From Actinomycetales bacterium UBA1416 (GTDB lineage Bacteria; Actinomycetota; Actinomycetes; Actinomycetales; Actinomycetaceae), in NCBI GenBank assembly GCA_002304945.1, contig DBPQ01000079.1, positions 1,800-19,154 on the forward strand: 17,355 nt of DNA, written 5' to 3'. A model generated the notes under the pieces. The model had not been told where the DNA came from and made no database searches. It saw only the letters and a program-made list of their open reading frames with translations. Position numbers and translations under genes: made by a program. This document shows positions 1-6,920 of this stretch, one piece after another. Every line of letters starts with the position of its first letter. The first letter of the stretch is position 1.

Positions 1-333
1 GTGGTCACCGTGCCGCTCAGCAAGGTCCTGCACCTGAAGTCCGCCGTCACGGCACTGCCCGACGGCACGGTCATCGGCTACCCGCCGATCGTGGACGACC
101 CGGATCTCTTCCCCACCTTCCTGCCCGTCCCCGAGGAACCCGGCTCCCACGTGGTGCTCCTCGGCGGCCAGAAGGTCCTCATGGCGGCGAGCGCCCCCGA
201 GACGGCCCGCCTCCTGCGGGAGCGGGGACTGGACGTCGTGACGGTGGACATCTCCGAGTACGAGAAGCTCGAGGGCTGCGTCACCTGCCTGTCCGTCCGG
301 CTCCGGGGACTGCCGGACCGGGCCGGTGCCTGA
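1..333 (+). CDS. ddaH: Dimethylargininase (DDAH), C-terminal part, cut by window edge
   Basis: This is the last 110 residues of a protein that matches the C-terminal half of N(G),N(G)-dimethylarginine dimethylaminohydrolase, a cytosolic enzyme of the pentein (guanidine-modifying) fold that hydrolyses methylated arginines to citrulline and a methylamine. The sequence shows the catalytic-histidine region LHLKSAVTALPDG near the beginning and the catalytic-cysteine motif GCVTCLSVRL near the end; the second cysteine (codon 286-288) is in the position of the family nucleophile. Complete members are about 250-290 residues, so the frame is expected to continue upstream of base 1, and the GTG at base 1 is probably not the start. 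The stop overlaps the start of the ABC ATPase by 8 bp, so the three plus-strand genes are likely cotranscribed. An amidinotransferase or arginine deiminase relative is a less likely reading. Confidence 0.8.
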   Translation: MVTVPLSKVLHLKSAVTALPDGTVIGYPPIVDDPDLFPTFLPVPEEPGSHVVLLGGQKVLMAASAPETARLLRERGLDVVTVDISEYEKLEGCVTCLSVRLRGLPDRAGA

Positions 334-1177
334 ACCGGCGATCGAGGTCCGGGGGCTGAGGCGGACCTACGGCCGGACGGTCGCCGTCGCGGGCCTCGAC
401 CTCACGGTGGAGCGCGGCCAGTGCGTCGCGCTGCTCGGCCCGAACGGTGCCGGCAAGACCACCACCACCGAGATCCTCGAGGGCTACCGGCACCGTGACG
501 CCGGCGAGGTGCGCGTGCTGGGCACCGACCCGGCCCACGCCCCCCGGCGCTGGCGCGCCCGCATCGGGATCGTCCTCCAGCAGGTCAGCGACCTCGGCGA
601 ACTCACCGTCCGGGAGTCGCTCCGCCACTTCGCCGGCTACTACCCGGACCCGCGCCCGGTGGACGAGGTGCTCACGCGGATCGGCCTGGAGGAGAAGGCG
701 GACGCCCGCGGCCGCACCCTCTCCGGTGGCCAGCGCCGCCGCCTCGACGTGGGGCTCGGCATCATCGGCCGGCCCGAACTGCTCTTCCTCGACGAGCCGA
801 CCACCGGCTTCGATCCCGAGGCACGCCGCGAGTTCTGGTCCCTCATCGGGACGCTGCGGGCGGAGGGCACCACGATCCTCCTGACCACCCACTACCTGGA
901 CGAGGCGGAGGCGCTCGCGGACGTCGTCGGGGTCATCAGCCGCGGCCGGCTGGTCGCCCTCGACGCCCCGCACGACCTGGGCGGCCGCCACGCCGGCCGC
1001 GCGGTCGTCTCGTGGCGGGACGACGACGGCGCGCGCCGGTCCGAGCACACCGACACCCCCACCCGGGTGGTCGCCGAACTCGCGGCCCGCTTCGGCGGCG
1101 AGGTGCCGGGCCTGGCGGTCTCCCGGCCGTCGCTGGAGGACGCCTACCTCGAGCTCATCGGCGGGGAGGCGGAGTGA
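326..1177 (+). CDS. ABC transporter ATP-binding protein (ABC-2 exporter type)
   Basis: A 283-residue nucleotide-binding subunit of an ABC exporter. Walker A is GPNGAGKT at residues 38-45, the signature LSGGQ at 132-136, and Walker B LLFLDEP from residue 152 with catalytic Glu157; the switch histidine lies in LLTTHYLDEAEAL. The roughly 70-residue tail after the ATPase core ends in the SLEDAYLEL element typical of DrrA/CcmA-like ATPases that work with ABC-2 permeases in drug, lipid or polysaccharide export. The GTG start at 326 overlaps the end of the dimethylargininase gene (GTGCCTGA) and no good ribosome binding site precedes it, which suggests translational coupling. The stop overlaps the GTG of the permease gene. 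The substrate cannot be told from the sequence. Confidence 0.93.
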   Translation: MPEPAIEVRGLRRTYGRTVAVAGLDLTVERGQCVALLGPNGAGKTTTTEILEGYRHRDAGEVRVLGTDPAHAPRRWRARIGIVLQQVSDLGELTVRESLRHFAGYYPDPRPVDEVLTRIGLEEKADARGRTLSGGQRRRLDVGLGIIGRPELLFLDEPTTGFDPEARREFWSLIGTLRAEGTTILLTTHYLDEAEALADVVGVISRGRLVALDAPHDLGGRHAGRAVVSWRDDDGARRSEHTDTPTRVVAELAARFGGEVPGLAVSRPSLEDAYLELIGGEAE

Positions 1178-1983
1178 GCGAGCTCCCGGGCACCCTGAGA
1201 ATCGGGTTCTCCCGCATCGGCGTGGAACTCAAGCAGCTGTTCCGCGACCTCGAGGCCGCGGTCTTCACCCTCGCCCTGCCGATGATCCTGATGATCGTGT
1301 TCGGCTCGGTGTTCGGCGGCCAAGAGCTGGGCGGCACGGGAGTGACCTTCGCGCAGTACTTCGTGGCCGGGATGATCGCCTCGGGGATCATCTACACCAG
1401 CTTTCAGAACCTCGCCATCGGCATCCCCCAGGAGCGCGACGAGGGCACGCTGAAGCGCCTCGAGGGCACCCCCATGCCCCAGGCGGCGTACTTCATCGGC
1501 AAGATCGGCCAGATCTTCCTCGTGTACCTCATCCAGCTCGCCCTCCTGATGGGCATCGGCATCCTCCTGTTCGGGGTGGAACTGCCGGGCACGGCCCAGC
1601 AGTGGGGGGCGCTGGCCTGGCTGAGCGTGCTGGGCCTCGTCACGTGGACCCTGCTCGGCCTCGCGTTCTCCGCGGTGCCCCGCTCCGGGAAGGGCGCCTC
1701 CGCGATCGTGACGCCCGTGATCCTGGTGCTGCAGTTCACCTCGGGCGTCTTCTTCCTGTACGGGGACCTCCCCACGTGGATGCAGCAGTTCGCCGCCCTG
1801 TTCCCGCTCAAGTGGCTCACCCAGGGGATGCGGTACGTCTTCCTGCCGGAGTCGGCCGCCGCCCTCGAGGTGGCGGGCTCGTTCGAGATGCCCCGCGTGG
1901 CCCTCGTGATGCTGGGCTGGACCGTCCTGTCCGCCCTCCTCGCGTGGGCCTTCTTCCGCTGGCGACGGCGCGGCGACGGCTAG
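1174..1983 (+). CDS. ABC-2 type transporter permease
   Basis: A 269-residue integral membrane protein with about six hydrophobic segments: residues ~30-48 (FTLALPMILMIVFGSVFG), then segments around IASGIIYTSF, YLIQLALLMGIGILLFGV, WLSVLGLVTWTLLGLAF, IVTPVILVLQFTSGVFFL and the C-terminal LVMLGWTVLSALLAWAFF. The cytoplasmic stretch PQERDEGTLKRLEGTPM is the classic ABC-2 permease coupling region. The GTG start at 1174 lies in a GTGA overlap with the ATPase stop and has a GGGGAGG ribosome binding site at 1163-1169; an in-frame extension to 1012 exists but would run through the ATPase gene and is rejected. It should pair with the upstream ATPase as a (2+2) exporter. The TAG stop shares the palindrome CTAG (1980-1983) with the stop of the converging carotenoid oxygenase gene, leaving no space for a terminator. 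Confidence 0.93.
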   Translation: MSELPGTLRIGFSRIGVELKQLFRDLEAAVFTLALPMILMIVFGSVFGGQELGGTGVTFAQYFVAGMIASGIIYTSFQNLAIGIPQERDEGTLKRLEGTPMPQAAYFIGKIGQIFLVYLIQLALLMGIGILLFGVELPGTAQQWGALAWLSVLGLVTWTLLGLAFSAVPRSGKGASAIVTPVILVLQFTSGVFFLYGDLPTWMQQFAALFPLKWLTQGMRYVFLPESAAALEVAGSFEMPRVALVMLGWTVLSALLAWAFFRWRRRGDG

Positions 1984-3446
1984 CGGGCGGCCGCGCCGCC
2001 CGGACCGGCGACGTCGTCGTAGAACTGGCCGTGGTACCCGAACAGCACGGGGTGCGGCAGCTCGGCCCGGGCCAGCTCGGTGAAGGTGGCGGCGTCGAGC
2101 ACGAGGAGGAAGGAGGTCCCGCGGGGGGCGTCCAGCACCACGGACAGCACCACGCCATCGTCCTCGGCGGTACGGCCGGGCCGGCCGGCGAACACGCCCT
2201 CACCCGGGTAGCAGCCCTCCTCGGACCAGGTCGCGGCGGAGCGCGCCGCGATGTCGATCTTGACGAGCTCGTCGTAGAACCCGCGCTCGCCGCTCAGCCC
2301 GACCCCGTACACGTACCGGTGCTCCGGCGAGGTGTTCATGCGGGCGTAGTCCAGGGACGGCAGCTCGATCCCCGTGCCGCACAGCTCCTCGCCCTCGGCG
2401 TCCCGCGCCGGGCCGGCGAGGGACACCCGGTAGCGGCGCAGCGTGCCCGGCGGGATGCGGGAGTCCGGCTCCTCGAGGCGGTGGAGGTAGAACGCCTCGA
2501 TGACGGCAGCGTCGTCGTAGGCGACCAGGTCCACCACGACCTCGTCCACCCGGCCGTCGGGGGTGAGGTGGTCGAAGGCGTTGACGTGGTGGAAGGCGAA
2601 GAACGTGGGGCCGCGGACGGTACGGACGTGCGCGCCCGTGGCGCGGTCGAAGACGTGGAAGCGGGTGCCCCGCTCGGGCCGCCACCGGAAGTTCTCGATG
2701 TAGGGCTTGCGCCACAGCAGCAGGTCCAGCGGGTTGACCACGAGCGGGAACTCCACGAGCACCAGGTGGCGCTCCGACATCCCGAAGGAGTGGATGTAGC
2801 TCGGCTGGCGTACGCGCCGGGTGGCGAGCGTGGTGGCGGCGAGGTCGGTGGTGGAGGTGTCGACCCGGCGGAACGCGTACTGGCTGGCGGCGCCGTAGCG
2901 GGTGACGAGGTTGATCGCCTCCTCGCGCTCGGCGTCCAGGTGGGGGTGGACCGTGGTCATGCGGCCGAACGTCGAGGTGTCCCAGCCGGTCACGCCCACG
3001 GTCGCCAGCGTCTGCGGATCGAACTCCACCTGGATCGGGGTCTCGGCCAGGGCGAGGAAGTGCTCGGCCACCCGGGCGATGTTGACCTTCGCACTGTCGG
3101 TGACCTGGGGATCGAACACCGCCATCGCGCGCGCGAACAGGGACCGGCACGGGTCGGTGGCGAACTCCGGGTAGGCGATGCGCCCCTCGTCCCGGGCCGC
3201 GGACCACGCCTTCGTCTCCAGGAAGCGGTTGGCGTAGGAGACCCGGCCGCCCGCGATGGAGAACCGGTGGAGCATGGCGAGCCCGTCGAACCAGTGCCGG
3301 TACCGGTGCCCGCCCACTTGGAAGGTGCCGGGGCCGTTGCGCAGCAGCGAGCCCTCCAGCCAGTCCGGGAGGGTGCCGCGGACCGGCACGTCGTCGATCA
3401 GGGTCTCGGGGCTCCGGCCGAAGCCGGCGTCCATGAACTCGGTCAT
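1980..3446 (-). CDS. Carotenoid cleavage oxygenase, BCO/RPE65-like
   Basis: A 488-residue non-haem iron oxygenase of the carotenoid cleavage family, expected to split a carotenoid polyene double bond with O2 to give apocarotenals (retinal if the substrate is beta-carotene). The four iron-binding histidines of the seven-bladed propeller are visible: His167 (TVHPHLD), His219 (YIHSFGMSERH), His286 or 287 (FHHVNAFDH) and His472 (GYHGQFYDD). The N-terminal block LLRNGPG...HWFDGLAMLH (residues 34-60) and TDPCR (97-101, compare the animal PDPCK motif) resemble metazoan BCO/RPE65 more than cyanobacterial apocarotenoid oxygenases. The ATG at 3446 overlaps the crtI stop (ATGA), so the genes are coupled; the longer open frame to 4079 lies inside crtI and is not used. 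The substrate is not determined; no lycopene cyclase is present in the window. Confidence 0.9.
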   Translation of the reverse strand: MTEFMDAGFGRSPETLIDDVPVRGTLPDWLEGSLLRNGPGTFQVGGHRYRHWFDGLAMLHRFSIAGGRVSYANRFLETKAWSAARDEGRIAYPEFATDPCRSLFARAMAVFDPQVTDSAKVNIARVAEHFLALAETPIQVEFDPQTLATVGVTGWDTSTFGRMTTVHPHLDAEREEAINLVTRYGAASQYAFRRVDTSTTDLAATTLATRRVRQPSYIHSFGMSERHLVLVEFPLVVNPLDLLLWRKPYIENFRWRPERGTRFHVFDRATGAHVRTVRGPTFFAFHHVNAFDHLTPDGRVDEVVVDLVAYDDAAVIEAFYLHRLEEPDSRIPPGTLRRYRVSLAGPARDAEGEELCGTGIELPSLDYARMNTSPEHRYVYGVGLSGERGFYDELVKIDIAARSAATWSEEGCYPGEGVFAGRPGRTAEDDGVVLSVVLDAPRGTSFLLVLDAATFTELARAELPHPVLFGYHGQFYDDVAGPGGAAAR

Positions 3447-4975
3447 CGCGCTCTCCGTTCGGGGGTGGCGCCCGCTGCCGCGCCGATCAGGGTGGCCGCG
3501 ATCTTCGCGGAGGCGAGCACCGCGGGCACGCCGGCTCCCGGGTGGGTGCCGGCGCCCACCAGGTACAGGCCGCGGACAACGGGCGAGCGGTTGTGGGGCC
3601 GGAACCAGCCGGCCTGGAACAGGGAGGGGTGCAGCGAGAAGGCCGCCCCGCGCGGGGTGTTCAGGACGTCCCGGAAGTGCTCGGGACCGATCGCGTGCTC
3701 GACCACCAGGTGGTCGGCGAGGCCCGGCAGGTGGTGCTCGCCGAGCACCTCCAGCACGCGCTCGCGGATCCGGGCCGATTCGGTCGCCTCCCCTCCCCGC
3801 CGGGGCAGCGCGGGGGCCGCCACGAGGACGTAGAGGGACTCGCAGCCGTCCGGCGCGATGGTGGGATCGGTGCGGGTGGGGACGTGCGCGTACAGGAACA
3901 GGTCCTCCGCCGTGGGCCGCCGCCGCGGCGTACCGCCCCAGGGTGGCCCGAAGACCGCGCGCAGGGCCCGCTCCGGATCGCCGGCGTACAGGATGTTGTG
4001 GTGGGCGAGCGGCGTGTCCGGCCACGTGCGGTCCGCGCCGAGGTAGAGCACGTGCAGGGACATGCTCGGCCGCGCCCACCCCAGGCGCACCCGCGCCGCC
4101 GCGGCGCGCGGCTTGTGCGCCAGCAGCGTGCCGGACACGTGGCCGGGGTCCGCGTCACTGACGACGACGTCGGCCGGCCGGGTCGTGCCGTCGGCCAGCC
4201 GGACCCCGGTCACGCGGCCGCGCTCGACGAGGATCCGCTCGACCTCGGCGCCCAGTTCGATGCGGCCGCCCAGCCGTTCCAGGAGGCCGCCGAGGGCAGC
4301 CACGACCGCGGCAGTGCCCCCGATCGCGTGGTGCACGCCCCAGCGCCGCTCGAACTCCACCAGGAGGGCGAACAGGGCCGGGGTCCGCGCCGGGTCACCC
4401 CCGATCAGCAGGGGGTGGAAGGTCAGCGCCCGGCGGAGGAACGGGTCCCGCACCGTGCCGTGCACGAGGTGGCGCACGCCCAGCATCGCGCGGTGCTCCA
4501 GCAGGTAGGGCAGCATCCGCAGCATCGCGGGCAGCGACATCATCGAGCGTTCCGTGTACGGGTGGAAGGCGTCGAAGATCGCGGCGATGCGGGACTGCAG
4601 GCGCTGGTAGCCCGGCACGTCCGCGGGGCTGCGGCGGGCGACCTGGGCGAGCATCGCCGCCTCGTCGGTCCGGAAGTCGAAGGGGGCGCCGTCGTCGTCG
4701 AACACGCGGTAGTACGGGTCGAGGGGCACGAGCGTGACGTGGTCGGCGAGCCGCTCGCCGGCCAGCGTGAAGAGCTCCTCGAAGAGGTGCGGGGCGGTGA
4801 GGACGGTGGGGCCGGCGTCGAAGCGGAACCCGTCGATCACCCACTGGGAGGCGCGGCCCCCGAGCTGGTCCCGCCGCTCCAGCACCGTGACGTCGTGGCC
4901 CGCGCCGGCGAGCCGGATGGCCGCGGCGAGGCCGCCGAATCCGCCGCCCACCACGACGACCCTCTCGGCCGTCAC
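3443..4975 (-). CDS. crtI: Phytoene desaturase (CrtI family FAD oxidoreductase)
   Basis: A 510-residue FAD-dependent desaturase/isomerase of the CrtI family, which introduces conjugated double bonds into phytoene-type carotenoids at the membrane surface. The N-terminal dinucleotide-binding fold is clear (VVVVGGGFGGL, glycines at 10-15, followed by VLERRDQLGGRA), and the C-terminal FAD-binding signature GLYLVGAGTHPGAGVPAVL falls at about 469-487. The length is usual for CrtI (about 490-520). GTG at 4975 is the only start codon in frame after an upstream in-frame stop, and it lacks a nearby ribosome binding site; it overlaps the stop of a possible 10-codon leader frame. It is first in a two-gene operon with the cleavage oxygenase. 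crtB, crtE and crtY are absent here, so related activities (carotene isomerase, ketolase or other CrtI-like oxidoreductase) cannot be excluded. Confidence 0.88.
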   Translation of the reverse strand: MTAERVVVVGGGFGGLAAAIRLAGAGHDVTVLERRDQLGGRASQWVIDGFRFDAGPTVLTAPHLFEELFTLAGERLADHVTLVPLDPYYRVFDDDGAPFDFRTDEAAMLAQVARRSPADVPGYQRLQSRIAAIFDAFHPYTERSMMSLPAMLRMLPYLLEHRAMLGVRHLVHGTVRDPFLRRALTFHPLLIGGDPARTPALFALLVEFERRWGVHHAIGGTAAVVAALGGLLERLGGRIELGAEVERILVERGRVTGVRLADGTTRPADVVVSDADPGHVSGTLLAHKPRAAAARVRLGWARPSMSLHVLYLGADRTWPDTPLAHHNILYAGDPERALRAVFGPPWGGTPRRRPTAEDLFLYAHVPTRTDPTIAPDGCESLYVLVAAPALPRRGGEATESARIRERVLEVLGEHHLPGLADHLVVEHAIGPEHFRDVLNTPRGAAFSLHPSLFQAGWFRPHNRSPVVRGLYLVGAGTHPGAGVPAVLASAKIAATLIGAAAGATPERRAR

Positions 4976-5004
4976 CGGCGGGCGGTCGGCACGTGGGGGA
5001 GCAT
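4972..5004 (-). other. Possible 10-codon leader ORF before crtI
   Basis: On the minus strand an ATG at 5004 opens a frame of ten codons (MLPHVPTARR) whose TGA stop overlaps the GTG start of crtI (GTGA, 4972-4975). A GAGGAG sequence lies directly against the ATG (5005-5010), which is too close to serve it ideally; an in-frame GTG at 4992 is 12 nt from it. crtI itself has no ribosome binding site close to its start, so reinitiation from this leader, or a leaderless message, are the two simple explanations. Such short frames arise by chance, so this is weak. Confidence 0.2.
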
Positions 5005-5063
5005 CTCCTCAGGGTAGCGGGCGGTATCTGCCGCCGCTGCACGAGCGTCGAACCCCGGGCGGG

Positions 5064-5079
5064 TGCACACTGCTGTGCA
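5064..5079 (+). promoter_or_regulatory. Inverted repeat touching the sdaA start codon
   Basis: TGCACA-CTGC-TGTGCA is a perfect 6-bp inverted repeat with a 4-nt centre. Its last base is the A of the sdaA ATG. In RNA it would form a small hairpin that partly hides the start; in DNA it could be an operator between the divergent crtI and sdaA genes. No known regulator is recognised. Confidence 0.35.
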
Positions 5080-6572
5080 TGGATCCCGCCGAGCTCCACC
5101 CCGATGCCACGGACCTCCGCGCGCTGCCCACCCCGCTCCCGGAGCGGCCACTCTCCGTGACGGACCTGTTCTCGATCGGGATCGGGCCCTCGTCCTCCCA
5201 CACGGTGGGCCCGATGAAGGCGGCGCTCGCGTTCGCGCGCGAGGTGGTGGCGCTCGCCCGGCCGGTGGACCGGGTGACGGCCGAGCTGTACGGCTCGCTC
5301 GGCGCCACCGGCCGCGGCCACGCCACCGATCGCGCCGTGATCTGGGGCCTCGCCGGCCACCACCCCCGCACCTGCCCGCGCGAGGTGATCGAGCACCTCG
5401 TCGGCGAGATCGAGGCCGGCGGCACGCTCACGCTCGGCGGCGAGGTGCCCGTGCCCTTCGAGCGGGAGCGGGACGTCCTCTTCCTGCCCCGCACCGTGCT
5501 GCCCCAGTACGTCAACGGGTTGCGCCTGATCGCCCGCCACGGCGGGGAGGTGGTCCTGGAGCACACCTACTTCTCCATCGGCGGCGGGTTCGTCACCCGC
5601 CTCGACGGCGCGACCACCCGGCCGCTCGACGACGACGACAGTGGCGGCGACGTCGTCGTCCCCCACCCGTTCCGGACGGGCGCCGAGCTGCTCGCGCGCT
5701 GCGGCGAGGCCGGGCTGTCGGTGGCCGGGGTGGTCCAAGCCAACGAGGAGGCGATGGGGCCGCGGGCAGAGCTGGACGCCCACCTGGACGAGATCTGGGA
5801 CGCCATGGACGCGTGCATCACGGCGGGGCTGTCGGGAGAGGGGATCCTCCCGGGCGGGCTGAACGTCCCGCGCCGCGCCGGCCGGCTCTTCCGCGACCTG
5901 AAGGCCCGGGAGGTGGCCGCCGCGGGTTGGGACGCCTCCGCGGACGACTACGCCCACGTCCCGCGCAGCGGCGACCCCCTCCTGGTGATGGACTGGGTGA
6001 ACCTGTTCGCGCTCGCTGTGAACGAGGAGAACGCCTCCGGGCACCGCGTGGTCACCGCCCCGACGAACGGGGCGGCCGGGGTCATCCCGGCGGTGATCAA
6101 GTACTACGTGACGTTCGTGCCCGGGGCCTCCCGGGAGGGGGTGCGCCGCTTCCTGCTCGCCGCCACGGCCATCGGGGCGATCATCAAGACCAACGCGTCC
6201 ATCGCGGGCGCCGAGGTGGGGTGCCAGGGCGAGGTGGGGTCCGCCTCCGCTATGGCCGCGGCCGGGCTCGCCGAGGTGACGGGTGGGAGCCCCGCCCAGG
6301 TGGAGAACGCCGCCGAGATCGCCATGGAGCACAACCTCGGGCTGACGTGCGACCCCGTGGGCGGCCTGGTCCAGATCCCGTGCATCGAGCGGAACGCGGT
6401 GGCCGCGGTGAAGTCCATCAACGCGGCCCGGATCGCCATGTGGGGGGACGGCCAGCACGCGGTCAGCCTCGATGCCGTGGTGGAGACGATGCGGCAGACC
6501 GGGGTGGACATGATGAGCAAGTACAAGGAGACCGCCGAGGGTGGCCTCGCGGTCAACGTGGTGGAGTGCTGA
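5079..6572 (+). CDS. sdaA: L-serine ammonia-lyase (iron-sulfur, single chain)
   Basis: A 497-residue L-serine dehydratase of the bacterial [4Fe-4S] type, which converts L-serine to pyruvate and ammonia in the cytosol. The N-terminal beta domain begins with the hallmark LFSIGIGPSSSHTVGPM, and the catalytic alpha domain contains NASGHRVVTAPTNGAAGVIPA. Three cluster cysteines are at 382 (VGCQGEVG), 424 (LTCDPVGG) and 435 (IPCIERN). The final residue is Cys497 (VVEC), as in single-chain enzymes where the C-terminal cysteine folds back to ligate the fourth iron. The ATG at 5079 gives about 25 residues before the conserved N-terminus and has no clear ribosome binding site; GTG at 5157 is an alternative that starts at the usual family position. 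It is divergent from crtI and is followed by a gene-free region, so it is probably monocistronic. Confidence 0.93.
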   Translation: MDPAELHPDATDLRALPTPLPERPLSVTDLFSIGIGPSSSHTVGPMKAALAFAREVVALARPVDRVTAELYGSLGATGRGHATDRAVIWGLAGHHPRTCPREVIEHLVGEIEAGGTLTLGGEVPVPFERERDVLFLPRTVLPQYVNGLRLIARHGGEVVLEHTYFSIGGGFVTRLDGATTRPLDDDDSGGDVVVPHPFRTGAELLARCGEAGLSVAGVVQANEEAMGPRAELDAHLDEIWDAMDACITAGLSGEGILPGGLNVPRRAGRLFRDLKAREVAAAGWDASADDYAHVPRSGDPLLVMDWVNLFALAVNEENASGHRVVTAPTNGAAGVIPAVIKYYVTFVPGASREGVRRFLLAATAIGAIIKTNASIAGAEVGCQGEVGSASAMAAAGLAEVTGGSPAQVENAAEIAMEHNLGLTCDPVGGLVQIPCIERNAVAAVKSINAARIAMWGDGQHAVSLDAVVETMRQTGVDMMSKYKETAEGGLAVNVVEC

Positions 6573-6594
6573 GGGCGGCACTTTCCGCAACTCC

Positions 6595-6759
6595 CTGTCC
6601 ACAGGTGAGTATTGCCCGGCGGTCGACGGTCCACAGGTGGGCTGGAGGTGCTCCGCGGGGTTCGTGTCGGTGGGCACTGGGATGGTTGTCAGTGGGTCCC
6701 CGCGCGGGCATCGGACGGTTCCACAGCCCGTCCCCAGCGGGGCCCGGTCCGTCCACAGG
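6595..6759 (+). repeat. Four phased TCCACAG direct repeats (DnaA-box-like)
   Basis: TCCACAG occurs in the same orientation at 6598, 6630, 6720 and 6752, with spacings of 32, 90 and 32 bp. The first copy reads CTGTCCACAGG, one base away from the actinobacterial DnaA box TTGTCCACA; the others (GGTCCACAGG, GTTCCACAGC, CGTCCACAGG) are more degenerate. The 7-mer also occurs singly inside pntB and the iminopeptidase gene, so only the clustering and spacing are notable. Confidence 0.4.
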
Positions 6760-6835
6760 AGGAGGAGGGAGTTGGGGATGACACGCTGCGGAGCGACACG
6801 CCGGAACCAGATCTTGTGGTGGTGGTGCGCGGACA

Positions 6836-6851
6836 CCACTAGGTGTAGTGT
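6836..6851 (+). promoter_or_regulatory. NrdR-box-like operator upstream of nrdHIE
   Basis: CACTA-GGTG-TAGTG (6837-6850) is a perfect inverted repeat with a 4-nt centre. It fits the NrdR box (ACACwAwATrTwGTGT) at 13 of 16 positions by eye. NrdR is the ATP/dATP-sensing repressor of ribonucleotide reductase genes, so the position 70 bp before nrdH is as expected. NrdR sites usually come in pairs; the only nearby candidate partner is weak (TGTAGT at 6882-6887). Confidence 0.6.
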
Positions 6852-6852
6852 C

Positions 6853-6885
6853 TGTGTTCCAAGCAGGTCGAATTACATTCATGTA
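6853..6885 (+). promoter_or_regulatory. Putative nrdH promoter region and TACAT-TC-ATGTA repeat
   Basis: TACATT at 6874-6879 is a plausible -10 hexamer in the only AT-rich spot of the intergenic region, with TGTGTT (6853-6858, 15-bp spacer) as a poor -35. The same bases form the inverted repeat TACAT-TC-ATGTA (6874-6885), which may instead be an operator half of the NrdR system. The NrdR-like box lies immediately upstream, where binding would block polymerase. Confidence 0.3.
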
Positions 6886-6920
6886 GTTGCACGGGCGGAA
6901 GCCCCTCGAGGAGGATCACG

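Larger units (their letters stand above)
6573..6920. other. 348-bp gene-free region between sdaA and nrdH
   Basis: Open frames crossing this stretch have no recognisable protein and are taken as chance. It starts with a weak hairpin over the sdaA stop (AGTGC 6565-6569 with GCACT 6578-6582). It then holds four direct TCCACAG repeats (6598-6758), an NrdR-like inverted repeat (6836-6851), a locally AT-richer promoter region (6868-6888) and the nrdH ribosome binding site GAGGAGG just before the start. It is therefore mainly the control region of the nrd operon plus an unexplained repeat cluster. Confidence 0.6.

Noticed and set aside
1602..3833. 743-codon plus-strand frame over the oxygenase and crtI genes
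   Set aside because: Shadow of the minus-strand genes; Val/Gly/Arg/His-rich with no domain.
6595..6606. CCTGTCCACAGG as a stand-alone palindromic operator
   Set aside because: The symmetry is imperfect at the centre and the other three copies lack the left arm, so it is better read as one of four direct repeats.
4395..6839. 814-codon minus-strand frame spanning crtI, the divergent gap and sdaA
   Set aside because: It crosses two certain genes on different strands and has no similarity to any protein family.
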